A stretch of DNA of 35,331 nucleotides from Oscillospiraceae bacterium (lineage in GTDB: Bacteria; Bacillota; Clostridia; Oscillospirales; Ruminococcaceae). Each line of letters starts with the position of its first letter. Position 1 is the stretch's first letter. A program made the translations under genes and the position numbers. Where the stretch lies: contig JAFLUI010000011.1 of NCBI GenBank assembly GCA_022508825.1, positions 1 through 35,331 on the forward strand, in the 5' to 3' direction. This document shows positions 23,938 through 32,678 of the stretch, one piece after another. A model generated the notes under the pieces. That model did no database searches and had not been told where the DNA came from. It was given only the letters and a program-made list of their open reading frames with translations.

Positions 23938-26574
23938 GTGGCAAAGGAAAAAAAGACTGCTGCGAAGGAAAACACTGTTAATACCGAAGAGATGATAAAC
24001 GAACTGGTTAGCAACGCAAAAAAAGCTCTGGATGAGTATATGAAGCTTGACCAGCAGCAGGTGGACGCAATTGCGGAAGCTATGGCTCTGGCAGGACTTT
24101 CCGCTCAGGGTGAGCTCGCTAAAATGGCAGTTGAGGAGACAGGCAGAGGCATCTATGAGGACAAGGTAACAAAAAACATCTTCTCCACAGAGTATATCTG
24201 GCATTCCATCAAGCATGAAAAGACCGTCGGCGTTATCGAGGACAACGTTGACGAAAGCTACATGGAGATCGCTGAGCCTGTAGGTATCGTCTGCGGCGTT
24301 ACTCCTACCACAAACCCCACATCTACCACACTGTTCAAGTCAATTATTTGCGCAAAGACACGCAATCCCATTATTTTCGGCTTCCACCCCTCCGCTCAGG
24401 AGTGTTCAAAGAGGGCGGCTATGATCGTCCGTGACGCTGCTGTAAAGGCAGGCGCTCCCAAGCACTGCGTTCAGTGGATAGAGTATCCCTCCGTTGAGGC
24501 TACGGGACTTCTTATGAATCACCCGGATGTTGCTACTATCCTTGCAACAGGCGGTCCCGGAATGGTAAAGGCTGCATATTCTGCAGGCAAGCCCGCTCTT
24601 GGCGTGGGTCCCGGAAACACTCCCTGCTATATTGAAAAGACTGCTAACATCAAGCAGGCTGTCCATGACCTTGTTCTGTCAAAGTCCTTTGACAACGGTA
24701 TGATATGCGCTTCCGAGCAGGCTGCTATCATCGACAAGGAGGTCTATGACGAGGCAGTAGGCTTTATGAAATATCATGGCTGCTACTTCGCTAAAAAGGA
24801 CGAGATCAAGAAGATACAGGACGTTGTTATAGACGTGGCTAAAATGGCAGTTCAGCCCTGGGTAGTGGGACAGTATCCATGGCAGATCGCTGAAAAGGCA
24901 GGCATCAAGATCCCCAAGGAGACCAAGGTTCTCTGCGTGGAGCTTGGCGGTACCGACGCTGAGAAATACCCGCTTGCCCTTGAAAAGCTTTCTCCCGTTC
25001 TGGCAGTTGTAAAGGCGGATACCACAGACCATGCCTTCAAGCACTGTGAGGAAATGCTCAAGCACGGCGCAGGACACACTGCTGTAATACACTCCTCGGA
25101 CAATGACGTGATCGAAAGATACGGCGAGACCATGCGTGCAAGCCGTATCGTGGTAAACTCTCCCGCTTCCTTCGGTGCTATAGGCGATGTTTACAACTCT
25201 ATGGCTCCTTCTCTTACTCTGGGCTGCGGCTCCTACGGAAAGAATTCCGTTGCGGAGAACGTTTCAGCAAAGAATCTGGTCAACAGAAAGAAAGTCGCTA
25301 AGAGGAGAGTTAATATGCAGTGGTTTAAAGTCCCTGAGAAGATCTATTTTGAACCCGGCTCTGTTCAGTATCTGTCCAAGATGCCCGATATCCACAGAGT
25401 AATGGTGGTTGCTGACCCGGGTATGGTAGAGTTCGGATATGTTGAGAGAGTTATATATCAGCTCCACAAGAACGCTGGAAACCCCATTATCGAACTGTTC
25501 AGCGATGTTGAGCCGGATCCCGATCTTACAACAGTCCGCAGAGGTACAGAGGCTATGAACGCTTTCCAGCCTGATGTTATCGTTGCTCTGGGCGGAGGCT
25601 CCGCAATGGACGCTGCAAAGGCTATGTGGCTGTTCTATGAGAATCCGGACGCTGATTTCGTCGGCATGGCTCAGAAGTTCATGGATATCCGAAAGAGAGT
25701 ATACAAATTCCCCAAGCTGGGTAAAAAGGCAAGAATGGTGGCTATCCCTACCACATCCGGTACAGGCTCCGAGGTTACATCCTTTGCCGTAATTTCCGAT
25801 AAGTCCAAGAACATGAAGTATCCTCTTGCTGACTATGAGCTTACTCCCGATGTTGCTATCATAGACCCTGATTTCGTTTACACCGTGCCTAAGGCTTCCA
25901 CTGCATTTACAGGTCTGGACGTTCTTACACACGCTATCGAGGCTTACGTTTCCATCCTTGCAAACGACTATACAGACGCTCTTGCGCTGCAGGCTATCAA
26001 GCTGGTATTCAAATATCTGCCCGATTCCTACCACAACGCAACTCCTCTTGCAAGAGAGAAGATGCACAATGCTTCCTGTATTGCAGGTATGGCGTTCACA
26101 AACGCATTCCTGGGAGTGAACCACTCACTGGCTCACAAGCTGGGAGGAGAGTTCCACATCCCTCACGGTCTTGCAAATGCGTATCTGCTGCCTCATGTTA
26201 TCGAGTACAACGGAGAGGCTACTCCTACAAAGTTTGCGGCATGGCCTAAGTACGACCACTATATCGCTCCCGAGCGTTACGCTGAGATCGCAAGGATGCT
26301 GGGTCTTATTTCCCAGAAGGCTTCCGATGCAGACGGCGTAAAGGCTCTTGCAGATGCGGTAAGAAAGCTTATGACAGAGGTAGGCATCCCGCTTTCCATC
26401 AAGGAAGCAGGGGAGAAGGATAAGCGCTCCTACATTGATCCCAAGGTTTACGAGGATGCTCTGGAGACTCTGGCATACCGTGCATTTGACGACCAGTGTA
26501 CAACAGCTAACCCCAGACTTCCAAGGATCGAGGAGCTGAAAAATCTTTACATGAAGGCTTATTACGGAAAGTAA
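23938..26574 (+). CDS. adhE: Bifunctional acetaldehyde-CoA / alcohol dehydrogenase
   Basis: The 878-residue protein is a full-length AdhE, which reduces acetyl-CoA to acetaldehyde and then to ethanol with NADH, the main ethanol route in anaerobes. The N-terminal half is a CoA-acylating aldehyde dehydrogenase with [16 protein letters not shown], the NAD-binding region [13 protein letters not shown], and catalytic Cys257 in GMICASEQ. The C-terminal half is an iron-dependent alcohol dehydrogenase with the NAD motif [13 protein letters not shown], then [15 protein letters not shown] and the metal site VLTHAIEAY...[20 protein letters not shown] is the start; AAGGAAGG lies about 8 bases before it. 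Family members form long filaments (spirosomes). Codon use is strongly biased to preferred codons, which fits a highly expressed gene. It has its own promoter and terminator. Confidence 0.97.
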   Translation: MAKEKKTAAKENTVNTEEMINELVSNAKKALDEYMKLDQQQVDAIAEAMALAGLSAQGELAKMAVEETGRGIYEDKVTKNIFSTEYIWHSIKHEKTVGVIEDNVDESYMEIAEPVGIVCGVTPTTNPTSTTLFKSIICAKTRNPIIFGFHPSAQECSKRAAMIVRDAAVKAGAPKHCVQWIEYPSVEATGLLMNHPDVATILATGGPGMVKAAYSAGKPALGVGPGNTPCYIEKTANIKQAVHDLVLSKSFDNGMICASEQAAIIDKEVYDEAVGFMKYHGCYFAKKDEIKKIQDVVIDVAKMAVQPWVVGQYPWQIAEKAGIKIPKETKVLCVELGGTDAEKYPLALEKLSPVLAVVKADTTDHAFKHCEEMLKHGAGHTAVIHSSDNDVIERYGETMRASRIVVNSPASFGAIGDVYNSMAPSLTLGCGSYGKNSVAENVSAKNLVNRKKVAKRRVNMQWFKVPEKIYFEPGSVQYLSKMPDIHRVMVVADPGMVEFGYVERVIYQLHKNAGNPIIELFSDVEPDPDLTTVRRGTEAMNAFQPDVIVALGGGSAMDAAKAMWLFYENPDADFVGMAQKFMDIRKRVYKFPKLGKKARMVAIPTTSGTGSEVTSFAVISDKSKNMKYPLADYELTPDVAIIDPDFVYTVPKASTAFTGLDVLTHAIEAYVSILANDYTDALALQAIKLVFKYLPDSYHNATPLAREKMHNASCIAGMAFTNAFLGVNHSLAHKLGGEFHIPHGLANAYLLPHVIEYNGEATPTKFAAWPKYDHYIAPERYAEIARMLGLISQKASDADGVKALADAVRKLMTEVGIPLSIKEAGEKDKRSYIDPKVYEDALETLAYRAFDDQCTTANPRLPRIEELKNLYMKAYYGK

Positions 26575-26604
26575 TCGGTCTGGTGTACAGAATATAAAAA
26601 ACGG

Positions 26605-26640
26605 GGGACTGTCTTTTTTGAGGCAGTCCCTTAAAATTTT
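26605..26640 (+). terminator. Terminator of adhE
   Basis: GGGACTG (26605-26611) pairs with CAGTCCC (26624-26630) and is followed by TTAAAATTTTTT. Confidence 0.9.
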
Positions 26641-26643
26641 TTC

Positions 26644-26679
26644 CAACCTTTTTTCTTTAGCGTACACTTATATATTGAA
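26644..26679 (+). promoter_or_regulatory. Putative ECF-type promoter of the second sigma gene
   Basis: CAAC at 26644, CTTTT, GCGT at 26660 and CTTATATAT at 26667 align without gaps to the block before the first ECF gene at 20181-20216. It starts immediately after the adhE terminator. Confidence 0.65.
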
Positions 26680-26706
26680 CGTTCAAAAAAGGAGAAAACC
26701 AAAGCC

Positions 26707-28332
26707 ATGAACAAGCATGACGCTGATAAAATCATCGGAGAATATACTCAGAAGCTGTACGGCTTCGCAATGAGCAAGCTGGGAGACCCGGAAGAAGCGG
26801 AGGAGCTTTCAGCCATTACCATTGCTCAGGTCTACGAGGTACTGCTGAAACGGGACAATATCGTCAATGTAAACAGCTATATCTACAAGATCGCCCATAA
26901 TGTCTGGACGAGATATATTGGCGGTAAGCTCCGCACACACAGCATTGACGGCACCGAGTCCATTCCCGATGAAAAGGATATTGCAGAGGAGTTCCAAAAG
27001 TCGGAGATGTACGGCATTGTCCGTCGGGAGATAGCATACCTCTCAAAAATTCAGCGTGAAATTGTTGTCCGTCACTGCTACCGTCAGGAAAAGGTGAAAG
27101 CTATCGCCGCGGCTATGGATATTCCCGAGGGTACGGTAAAGTGGCATCTGGCGTGTACGCGAAAGGAGTTAAGATCAGGTATGGATAAGATCAGGACAAT
27201 AGGAAATCTGGGAGTGAATCCGATACGTCTGACAAATATGGGTCATAACGGTCATCCCGGCGCAATGGGGGATACCTCTGTTTTTCTTGCAAAGGCGGTC
27301 ACACAGAATATCGCCTACGCCGCATATCACAAGCCTATGACGGTAAATGAGATCGCAGAGGAGCTTGGAATAAATCCCATCTTTGTTGAGGACGAGGTAA
27401 ACGTCCTTGAGGAATACGGATTTATGGATAAGCTCCCCGGGGACAAGTACCGCACTAATATCTGGATAAGCATTCCCTCTGAGGAAAACAGCAGCATTTA
27501 TAAGGAAATTGAACAGAAGTATGCAGAAATTTTCTCGGAAAAATTCTTTATCCCTTATCTTGAAAGCGTAAAGGAAATTCCCGATTTTCTGGACGTCCCG
27601 GACGGTGACATGAATCTGCTCAGATGGAGCATGGTGCCGTTTTTGTCCCATAAGCTTGCTACTGCTGAGATAGATGACGATAAATATTCCGTCAAGCGCA
27701 AGGACGGCGGCGATTTTGTTGCATTTGCAAATCTGGATATGTCCGGCTCTGCACCCGGTAACGAAAAAGGAGAAAATATATACGGATTTTGCGGAGATAT
27801 GTGGAGGGATAATTGTTATAATGCGCAGGTTCCGTTTTCATGGGATAACCGTCCGTCAAAATGGAGAAGCTGGCGTCTTGATGTATACTGGAACGGTCTA
27901 AGCGGATGGGTCGATAATACCACAGAAGACTATGACAAGCTGTATTTCTTCCTGAACGGTCAGCTTGAAGAAAACGAGGCAAATGTCTATGCCTATAAGC
28001 GTCTGCTTGACAGGGGGTACCTGATAAAAAACGGCTCGGAGTACAAGACGAATATTATTTTATCCTACAGCGCGGAAAAGTGGTTCGGACTCTTTTCCGA
28101 AGCAAACGACGAGATAAAGAAGCTTTCAAAGCAGTATGCTGAACGTGCAACCGAAGCGGAGCTTCTGAACCAGCCTGAGCATATGCACGAGCTGATACGC
28201 TACTATACACAAAATTCAGCCTGCAGTCTCCACACAAGAATAATGAAGTGTCTTCTTGGCAAGGGGGTATTGAAGCTTCCCACGGAGGAACAGCGCAGGG
28301 GACTTTGTACGGTAATGTTTCTTGGAGAGTAG
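26707..28332 (+). CDS. ECF sigma factor fused to a large C-terminal extension
   Basis: Residues 1 to about 165 are a normal ECF sigma factor: region 2 with LYGFAMSKLGDPEEAEELSA and NSYIYKIAHNVWTRYI, and region 4 with EIVVRHCYRQEKVKAIAAAM and IPEGTVKWHLACTRKEL. The remaining 375 residues are unusual. A winged-helix-like segment lies near 198-256 (MTVNEIAEELGI, then VEDEVNVLEEYGFM and a YRTNIW wing). A middle domain around 300-420 is rich in Trp, Gly and Asn (WSWDNRPSKWRSW in outline). A second wing-like part lies near 426-455 (LLDRGYLIKNGSEYKTNI). No membrane helix is present and no anti-sigma gene follows, so the extension may itself control the factor (inference). AAGGAG precedes the ATG. 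Confidence 0.85.
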   Translation: MNKHDADKIIGEYTQKLYGFAMSKLGDPEEAEELSAITIAQVYEVLLKRDNIVNVNSYIYKIAHNVWTRYIGGKLRTHSIDGTESIPDEKDIAEEFQKSEMYGIVRREIAYLSKIQREIVVRHCYRQEKVKAIAAAMDIPEGTVKWHLACTRKELRSGMDKIRTIGNLGVNPIRLTNMGHNGHPGAMGDTSVFLAKAVTQNIAYAAYHKPMTVNEIAEELGINPIFVEDEVNVLEEYGFMDKLPGDKYRTNIWISIPSEENSSIYKEIEQKYAEIFSEKFFIPYLESVKEIPDFLDVPDGDMNLLRWSMVPFLSHKLATAEIDDDKYSVKRKDGGDFVAFANLDMSGSAPGNEKGENIYGFCGDMWRDNCYNAQVPFSWDNRPSKWRSWRLDVYWNGLSGWVDNTTEDYDKLYFFLNGQLEENEANVYAYKRLLDRGYLIKNGSEYKTNIILSYSAEKWFGLFSEANDEIKKLSKQYAERATEAELLNQPEHMHELIRYYTQNSACSLHTRIMKCLLGKGVLKLPTEEQRRGLCTVMFLGE

Positions 28333-28350
28333 ATTTGTGTGGATACGATT

Positions 28351-28390
28351 ACAGCAATCGCCGGATCAATGGCGGTTGCTGTTATTTTTT
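28351..28390 (+). terminator. Terminator of the fused sigma gene
   Basis: ACAGCAATCGCC (28351-28362) pairs with GGCGGTTGCTGT (28371-28382), with one G-U pair, followed by TATTTTTT. Its left arm recurs in the gaps after the next two genes. Confidence 0.9.
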
Positions 28391-28426
28391 ATGGGCGGCA
28401 CACATTATCGGAACGGAGAGAAAAAT

Positions 28427-28455
28427 TTGACTTGCTCGTAATTATATGGTATAAT
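28427..28455 (+). promoter_or_regulatory. Promoter of dcd
   Basis: TTGACT (28427-28432) and TATAAT (28450-28455) are 17 bases apart, with a leader of about 45 bases. Confidence 0.82.
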
Positions 28456-28505
28456 TTCTTTATTAGGAAAAGGTTTGACAAATCGAAATTTATGGAGGTA
28501 CTGAT

Positions 28506-29039
28506 ATGATCTTATCTGATAAAACAATAAACAAAATGCTCGATGAAAAGTCATTGATTATAAACCCGTTGACTAAAGAACAGATACAGCCTGCAAGTGT
28601 GGATATAAGATTAGGTAATACTTTTAGCGTTGTTGATGATACTCCTGCCGGAATAATTACATTAGACAGTCAGATCAAGTATAAATCAATTACCACTGAT
28701 ACTTATTTACTGCTTCCGGGACAGTTTGTGCTGGCAACTACTATGGAATATTTTGAGCTGCCGAATAACCTGACAGCATTTGTAGAGGGAAGAAGCTCGC
28801 TTGGACGTATGGGATTGTTTATTCAGAATGCAGGTTGGGTAGATCCCGGTTTTAAAGGTGAAATAACTTTAGAATTATTTAATGCCAACAGGTGCGCGAT
28901 AGAATTGAAAACCGGACGGAGGGTCGGACAGCTGGTATTTGCAGAAATGGACGATCATGCTCTGAATCCTTATAACGGAAAATATCAGGGACAAACCGGA
29001 GCAACAGGGTCAAAAGTATTTATGGATACAGACAGGTGA
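28506..29039 (+). CDS. dcd: dCTP deaminase (possibly bifunctional)
   Basis: The 177-residue protein matches dCTP deaminase. It has [13 protein letters not shown] (28-40), the conserved [11 protein letters not shown] (94-104), and [17 protein letters not shown] (110-126) with the probable catalytic Glu123. A C-terminal tail [14 protein letters not shown] closes over the nucleotide. Dcd converts dCTP to dUTP for thymidylate synthesis, and some Gram-positive and archaeal forms also split dUTP to dUMP; the sequence alone does not settle which. TGGAGG lies before the ATG. The gene has its own promoter, and the leader shares a 15-base block with the leader of the isochorismatase gene 1.25 kb downstream. 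It is more AT-rich than adhE. Confidence 0.95.
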   Translation: MILSDKTINKMLDEKSLIINPLTKEQIQPASVDIRLGNTFSVVDDTPAGIITLDSQIKYKSITTDTYLLLPGQFVLATTMEYFELPNNLTAFVEGRSSLGRMGLFIQNAGWVDPGFKGEITLELFNANRCAIELKTGRRVGQLVFAEMDDHALNPYNGKYQGQTGATGSKVFMDTDR

Positions 29040-29113
29040 ATTTCTGTTAATCGGGCAGTAAAATACAGCGATCGCCGGCATTTGAATACCATTGAATTTT
29101 AAAGGAGAAAAAT

Positions 29114-29650
29114 ATGGACATTTTAGATGTAATAAAGAATAGAACCAGTTATAGGGGAAGATACAAAGATATGCCGGTTCCTAAAGATGATCTGATCAAG
29201 ATACTTGAAGCGGGTGTATCAGCACCGTCAGGATGTAATAAGCAAACAACTTCATTTATTGCTGTTGATGATGTAAAACTATTAAACGAAATAAAATCGC
29301 TGATAACACCGCCTGTTGCCGAAACTGCTCCTGCCTTTATTTTAGTGCTTACTCAAAAAATATATGCTTACAGGGATAAGTGCTTTAATGTCCAGGACTA
29401 TAGTGCCGCTATTGAAAATATGCTTTTGGCTGTCAAGGCACTTGGATATGAAAGCTGTTGGTATGAGGGGCATATTACCGATGATGACGATATCGCCGGA
29501 AAGATCGCTGAACACATGGGTATACCTGATGAATATAAGATCGTATGCATATTACCTGTCGGGAAACCTGCTGAAGATATAAAGACAGCAGCAAAAAAGC
29601 CATTTAACAGCAGAGTTTGGTTTAATGGATTTGGCACAGTAAGTAATTAA
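29114..29650 (+). CDS. Nitroreductase-family flavoprotein
   Basis: The 178-residue protein is a short nitroreductase-fold oxidoreductase. The N-terminal DVIKNRTSYRGRYKDMPV holds the Arg/Ser contacts to the FMN phosphate. The APSGCNKQTTSFIAV block (37-51) follows, then ENMLLAVKALGYESCWYEG (around 98-116), and IVCILPVGKPAEDIK. Such enzymes bind FMN as dimers and reduce nitro, quinone or similar groups with NAD(P)H; the natural substrate is not known. AAAGGAG precedes the ATG. The gap to dcd (74 bases) shows no clear promoter, so co-transcription with dcd is likely. Confidence 0.92.
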   Translation: MDILDVIKNRTSYRGRYKDMPVPKDDLIKILEAGVSAPSGCNKQTTSFIAVDDVKLLNEIKSLITPPVAETAPAFILVLTQKIYAYRDKCFNVQDYSAAIENMLLAVKALGYESCWYEGHITDDDDIAGKIAEHMGIPDEYKIVCILPVGKPAEDIKTAAKKPFNSRVWFNGFGTVSN

Positions 29651-29759
29651 AATTTTACTTATATCTCTGTTTTTGTCATTATCTTGAAAAGAAAAATACA
29701 GCGATCGCCGGATCAAGCGACTGTTCAACAAATCGAAATTTAGCTATGGAGGAGACAGT

Positions 29760-30284
29760 ATGTCTGATAAAAAAGCATTAGTGGTAATAGATATGCAAAA
29801 TGATTATTTGTGGGATAAGAGAAAAGCTATGTTTTCTTATAATACCGAGAGTTTAGTTGATTATGTAAATAAAGCAATTACTGATTATCAAAAGAACGGA
29901 TATGATATTATTTATATTGCGCAAATGTTCCCAAATATCATAACGAATAAATGGTTTATCGGTTTTTCAATCAAAGGAACGTCAGGAGCAGAATTGTATA
30001 GCAAACTGAATGTAGTATCAGACTTATATTTTGAGAAAAATCTGCCCGATACATATTCTTCAAAATCATTTCGGGAGCATATGAAAAAACAGAATTATGC
30101 AGAAGTGGTGCTGTGCGGTTTGGACGAATGCGGTTGTGTTGGAGCTACCGCAAAAGGCGCTGTGAAAACAGGTGTAAAGGTTGTTATGCTTGAAAACTGT
30201 ATTGGCAGACGTTTCTCCGATGATAAGGTTCAAAAGATGAGAAATAGCCTTGCAGAATTAGGTGTTCAATACATTAAATTCTAA
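29760..30284 (+). CDS. Isochorismatase-family cysteine hydrolase
   Basis: The 174-residue protein has the family triad Asp11 (VVIDMQNDY), Lys93 (YFEKNLPDTY) and Cys126 (GLDECGCVGATAKGAV), together with the strand-end 'VVMLENCIGRR'. This fold is shared by nicotinamidases, isochorismatases and related amidases. The short size and DxCGC context are like uncharacterised nicotinamidase-related proteins, so I leave the substrate open. GGAGGAG lies before the ATG. There is no convincing promoter in the 109-base gap before it. The gap carries a repeated fragment of the upstream terminator and dcd leader instead. A strong terminator follows. Confidence 0.9.
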   Translation: MSDKKALVVIDMQNDYLWDKRKAMFSYNTESLVDYVNKAITDYQKNGYDIIYIAQMFPNIITNKWFIGFSIKGTSGAELYSKLNVVSDLYFEKNLPDTYSSKSFREHMKKQNYAEVVLCGLDECGCVGATAKGAVKTGVKVVMLENCIGRRFSDDKVQKMRNSLAELGVQYIKF

Positions 30285-30334
30285 TTGATCACAGTAATAA
30301 TATGATTGCTAACTTCCTGTTTACCGCATAGTAA

Positions 30335-30374
30335 AAATACAGCAGCTGCCGAATTAACGATAGCTGCTGTATTT
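30335..30374. terminator. Bidirectional terminator between convergent genes
   Basis: A perfect 13-bp inverted repeat, AAATACAGCAGCT (30335-30347) and AGCTGCTGTATTT (30362-30374), serves the isochorismatase gene and the convergent XRE gene. Confidence 0.92.
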
Positions 30375-30400
30375 CTGTATTATTAAAAAAGTAAATATGT

Positions 30401-30862
30401 CTATTGCTTTTTAAAGTATTTTACAAAGCAGATCACAGACGCGATCATCATAAGTGCTATGGATAATTCCGTAAGTACCAATTGTACAGACGGAACAAAT
30501 GGAATGGAGCCGTCTACTGCCAGTAAGCCAAATCCAATCGTTGAACACAGCGCAGAAAATGCAAAACCGATGGCGGCAATAAGCATATGCTGCCTGCTTT
30601 TTTCGGTCACGACTTTTACCTCGCTGCTTTTTTCCCTGACGGCGGGAATGTCCTCGTCGCTTTCGTAGCCGTCATGTATCATGTAGTCTGCCGAGACGCC
30701 AAACACTTCGCATATCCCGAGAAGAATGTTTATGTCGGGGGAGGTCTCCTCCGCTTCCCAGCGTGCTACTGCCTGTCGTGACACTCCCAGCTTTTCGGCA
30801 AGGTCTTCCTGCGTATAGCTGTTTGACTTTCTGAGCCTCGATAATTTTTCACCGAATCCCAT
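30401..30862 (-). CDS. XRE-family regulator with two C-terminal membrane helices
   Basis: The 153-residue protein has a Cro/CI-type helix-turn-helix at the N-terminus (about 1-60: GEKLSRLRKSNSYTQEDLAE, then LGVSRQAVARWEAEETSPDI). A short acidic linker follows, then two hydrophobic helices (about 90-110 and 122-145) ending in VKYFKKQ. Membrane-anchored XRE regulators of this size are common in Clostridia and may respond to membrane events. The ATG at 30862 follows AAGGAGA by about 11 bases and fits the usual start MGFGEKL. An upstream in-frame ATG at 30949 would add a segment unlike the family. Confidence 0.88.
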   Translation of the reverse strand: MGFGEKLSRLRKSNSYTQEDLAEKLGVSRQAVARWEAEETSPDINILLGICEVFGVSADYMIHDGYESDEDIPAVREKSSEVKVVTEKSRQHMLIAAIGFAFSALCSTIGFGLLAVDGSIPFVPSVQLVLTELSIALMMIASVICFVKYFKKQ

Positions 30863-30884
30863 AGGTGGATCATCTCCTTTTTGT

Positions 30885-30890
30885 ATTATA
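30885..30890 (-). promoter_or_regulatory. -10 box of the XRE gene with weak -35
   Basis: TATAAT is read on the minus strand. At the 17-base distance the -35 position (30908-30913) reads GATGAA, far from consensus, which suggests activator help. Possible activator sites are the heptamers at 30934-30962. Confidence 0.5.
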
Positions 30891-30933
30891 CGAAAATGAT
30901 ACGATATTTCATCGGATATGTCTACCACAGGTT

Positions 30934-30962
30934 TGTAACATCGGTGCAACAGAATGTAACAT
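30934..30962. repeat. Three helically phased TGYAACA heptamers
   Basis: TGTAACA (30934), TGCAACA (30945) and TGTAACA (30955) are direct repeats with start-to-start spacing of 11 and 10 bases, so they lie on one face of the helix. They sit upstream of the XRE promoter, just after the mannanase stop codon. Confidence 0.6.
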
Positions 30963-30969
30963 GGGGGTA

Positions 30970-32034
30970 TTATTTGAATGCAGGCAGCTCGTCAAGGGTG
31001 ATGACCCTGTCGCTGTTGTAGACCTCGGAAAGATTGGTCATGTCGTTGCCTACGAGCCAGTCAGTGTGCCAGATCATGAACCATGACCAGATACAGCCGT
31101 CCTTCTCAAAGTCTGCAACGGGGGGAACGTTTCCGCACTCGTGAAATGCCAGTGGCTTTTCTGCTTCGGTGACCTTTTCAAGCTTATTCCATGCTGAGAG
31201 GTGTGTGGAGTTGTTGTAGGTATCGGAGCCGATAATGTCGCAGTAGTCGTCGCCCACATACCAGCCGTCCTTGACGTTGTCTGCGTATCCAAGCACCCAG
31301 ATAAGATTTGTAAGTCCGAATTCATTGGTGTAGCGGTCGTACATCATCTGCCAGAGCTTTACGAAATTCTCGCTGCCGCCCTTGCCCCACCAGAACCACT
31401 GTCCGTCAAATTCGTGGAAGGGTCTCCAGAGGACGGGGACACCTGCGTCCCTGAGTTCTCCAAGATATTTTGCCGCTCTGTCCCAGTTTTTTATCATGTT
31501 TTCATATTCGGGTGTAGTCTCGTCAAAGAGCTTTTCAAAATCGGGGACATCGTTCTTTGATTCATTATATCCTCTGCCGTTTATGCCGGTGTGCCAGCAG
31601 ATAGTGACAAGTCCGCCTTTTTCCCACCATTCGATGGCTCTCTGGTTGACGCCCTTGAAGTCTCCGTTCATGTAGTCAAGACCGCGCATTGCGGGGAGCT
31701 TGCCTGTGCCATCCTGGATAATGTTCATCTCGTAGTCGGGGGAGTCCATCCATGTGGATTCCTGCTGACAGGCTATGATATATTCGCCGAAGTTTTCGCA
31801 GAGGTAGTCGTACACTCTTTGAGTTACCTCGTCAGCGTTCGGATTGGAAAGCTGGTGATGGGTATCGAAATTTATGACCGGTCTTTCGGGATTGTCGGAG
31901 GAGTCGGCGGCATTTGTGGTCTCTTCTTCCTGAATATCCTGAACATCGGGGGATGGGGTGCTGTTGTTTCCGCAGCCTGTCAGCAGGGAGGCTGCCATTG
32001 CTGCGGCGCAGAGTGAGGATATGATTTTTTTCAT
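30970..32034 (-). CDS. GH26 beta-mannanase-like lipoprotein
   Basis: The 354-residue protein starts with a lipoprotein signal (MKKIISSLCAAAMAASLLTG then lipid-bearing Cys21) and a Ser/Asp/Glu/Asn-rich linker to about residue 60. The rest is a glycoside hydrolase family 26 catalytic domain. It shows ICWHTGING (145-153), the acid/base Glu208 in WRPFHEFDGQWFWWG, NLIWVLGY (243-250), IIGSDTYN, and the nucleophile Glu299 in LAFHECG. GH26 enzymes cut beta-mannan or related plant polysaccharides, and the lipid anchor would hold it on the outer face of the membrane. The ATG at 32034 is chosen for AAAGGA and the signal peptide; an upstream ATG would spoil the signal. No carbohydrate-binding module is visible, and it stands alone. 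Confidence 0.93.
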   Translation of the reverse strand: MKKIISSLCAAAMAASLLTGCGNNSTPSPDVQDIQEEETTNAADSSDNPERPVINFDTHHQLSNPNADEVTQRVYDYLCENFGEYIIACQQESTWMDSPDYEMNIIQDGTGKLPAMRGLDYMNGDFKGVNQRAIEWWEKGGLVTICWHTGINGRGYNESKNDVPDFEKLFDETTPEYENMIKNWDRAAKYLGELRDAGVPVLWRPFHEFDGQWFWWGKGGSENFVKLWQMMYDRYTNEFGLTNLIWVLGYADNVKDGWYVGDDYCDIIGSDTYNNSTHLSAWNKLEKVTEAEKPLAFHECGNVPPVADFEKDGCIWSWFMIWHTDWLVGNDMTNLSEVYNSDRVITLDELPAFK

Positions 32035-32144
32035 ATTAAAGCGTCCTTTCATTAAAATATACTGCTTAAATATTAGCATATGGCATGAGAAAATATAAGA
32101 CGATTGTGTGTATAAAATATTAATTTTCAGGTGTAAAATCAATA

Positions 32145-32173
32145 TTGACTTTTTTGGTCTGGTGTGGTAATAT
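32145..32173 (+). promoter_or_regulatory. Promoter of the GNAT-DinB-HisA genes
   Basis: TTGACT (32145-32150) and TAATAT (32168-32173) are 17 bases apart. The -35 plus spacer is nearly identical to that of the HD-GYP promoter at 7456-7484. Confidence 0.72.
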
Positions 32174-32211
32174 TAAATAACGATGAATCCGATTGGCAGG
32201 AGGCATAGAAT

Positions 32212-32652
32212 ATGGTTCGGGAAGCAAAACAGGATGATCTGAAAGAAGTATTGGAATTATATCTGTATCTCCACGAAAAATCAGTACCGGAGTTGTCGGA
32301 ACATCTGATGTCAACATGGAATCAGATCATACAGGACGAAAATCATCATCTTATTGTTAATGAAGCAGATGGAAAGATCGTTTCTTCATGTGTCTGCGTG
32401 ATTATTCCTAACCTGACCAGAAATGTGCGTCCATATGCATTTGTTGAAAATGTGGTTACACATTCAGAGCACAGAGGGAAAGGATATGCGACCCAGTGTC
32501 TGAATTTTGCAAAGGATATAGCTGAAAAGCAGAACTGCTATAAAATGATGCTGCTTACAGGTTCAAAGGATCAGAAAACATTGAGCTTTTATAAAAATGC
32601 GGGATATAATTGTACGGATAAAACTGCTTTTATACAATGGATCGATATGTAG
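32212..32652 (+). CDS. GNAT family N-acetyltransferase
   Basis: The 146-residue protein is a complete single-domain GNAT. It has MVREAKQDDLKEVLELYLYL at the N-terminus, VENVVTHSEHRGKGYATQCL with the acetyl-CoA loop RGKGYA (about 84-89), and the late 'LTGSKDQKTLSFYKNAGY' signature near the end. The acceptor molecule is unknown. GGAGG lies about 8 bases before the ATG. It begins a probable three-gene run with a DinB-like gene 26 bases on and hisA 17 bases after that. The promoter at 32145 serves this group. Confidence 0.93.
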   Translation: MVREAKQDDLKEVLELYLYLHEKSVPELSEHLMSTWNQIIQDENHHLIVNEADGKIVSSCVCVIIPNLTRNVRPYAFVENVVTHSEHRGKGYATQCLNFAKDIAEKQNCYKMMLLTGSKDQKTLSFYKNAGYNCTDKTAFIQWIDM

Positions 32653-32678
32653 ATATCATAAAAATGACGAGGTAAAAT

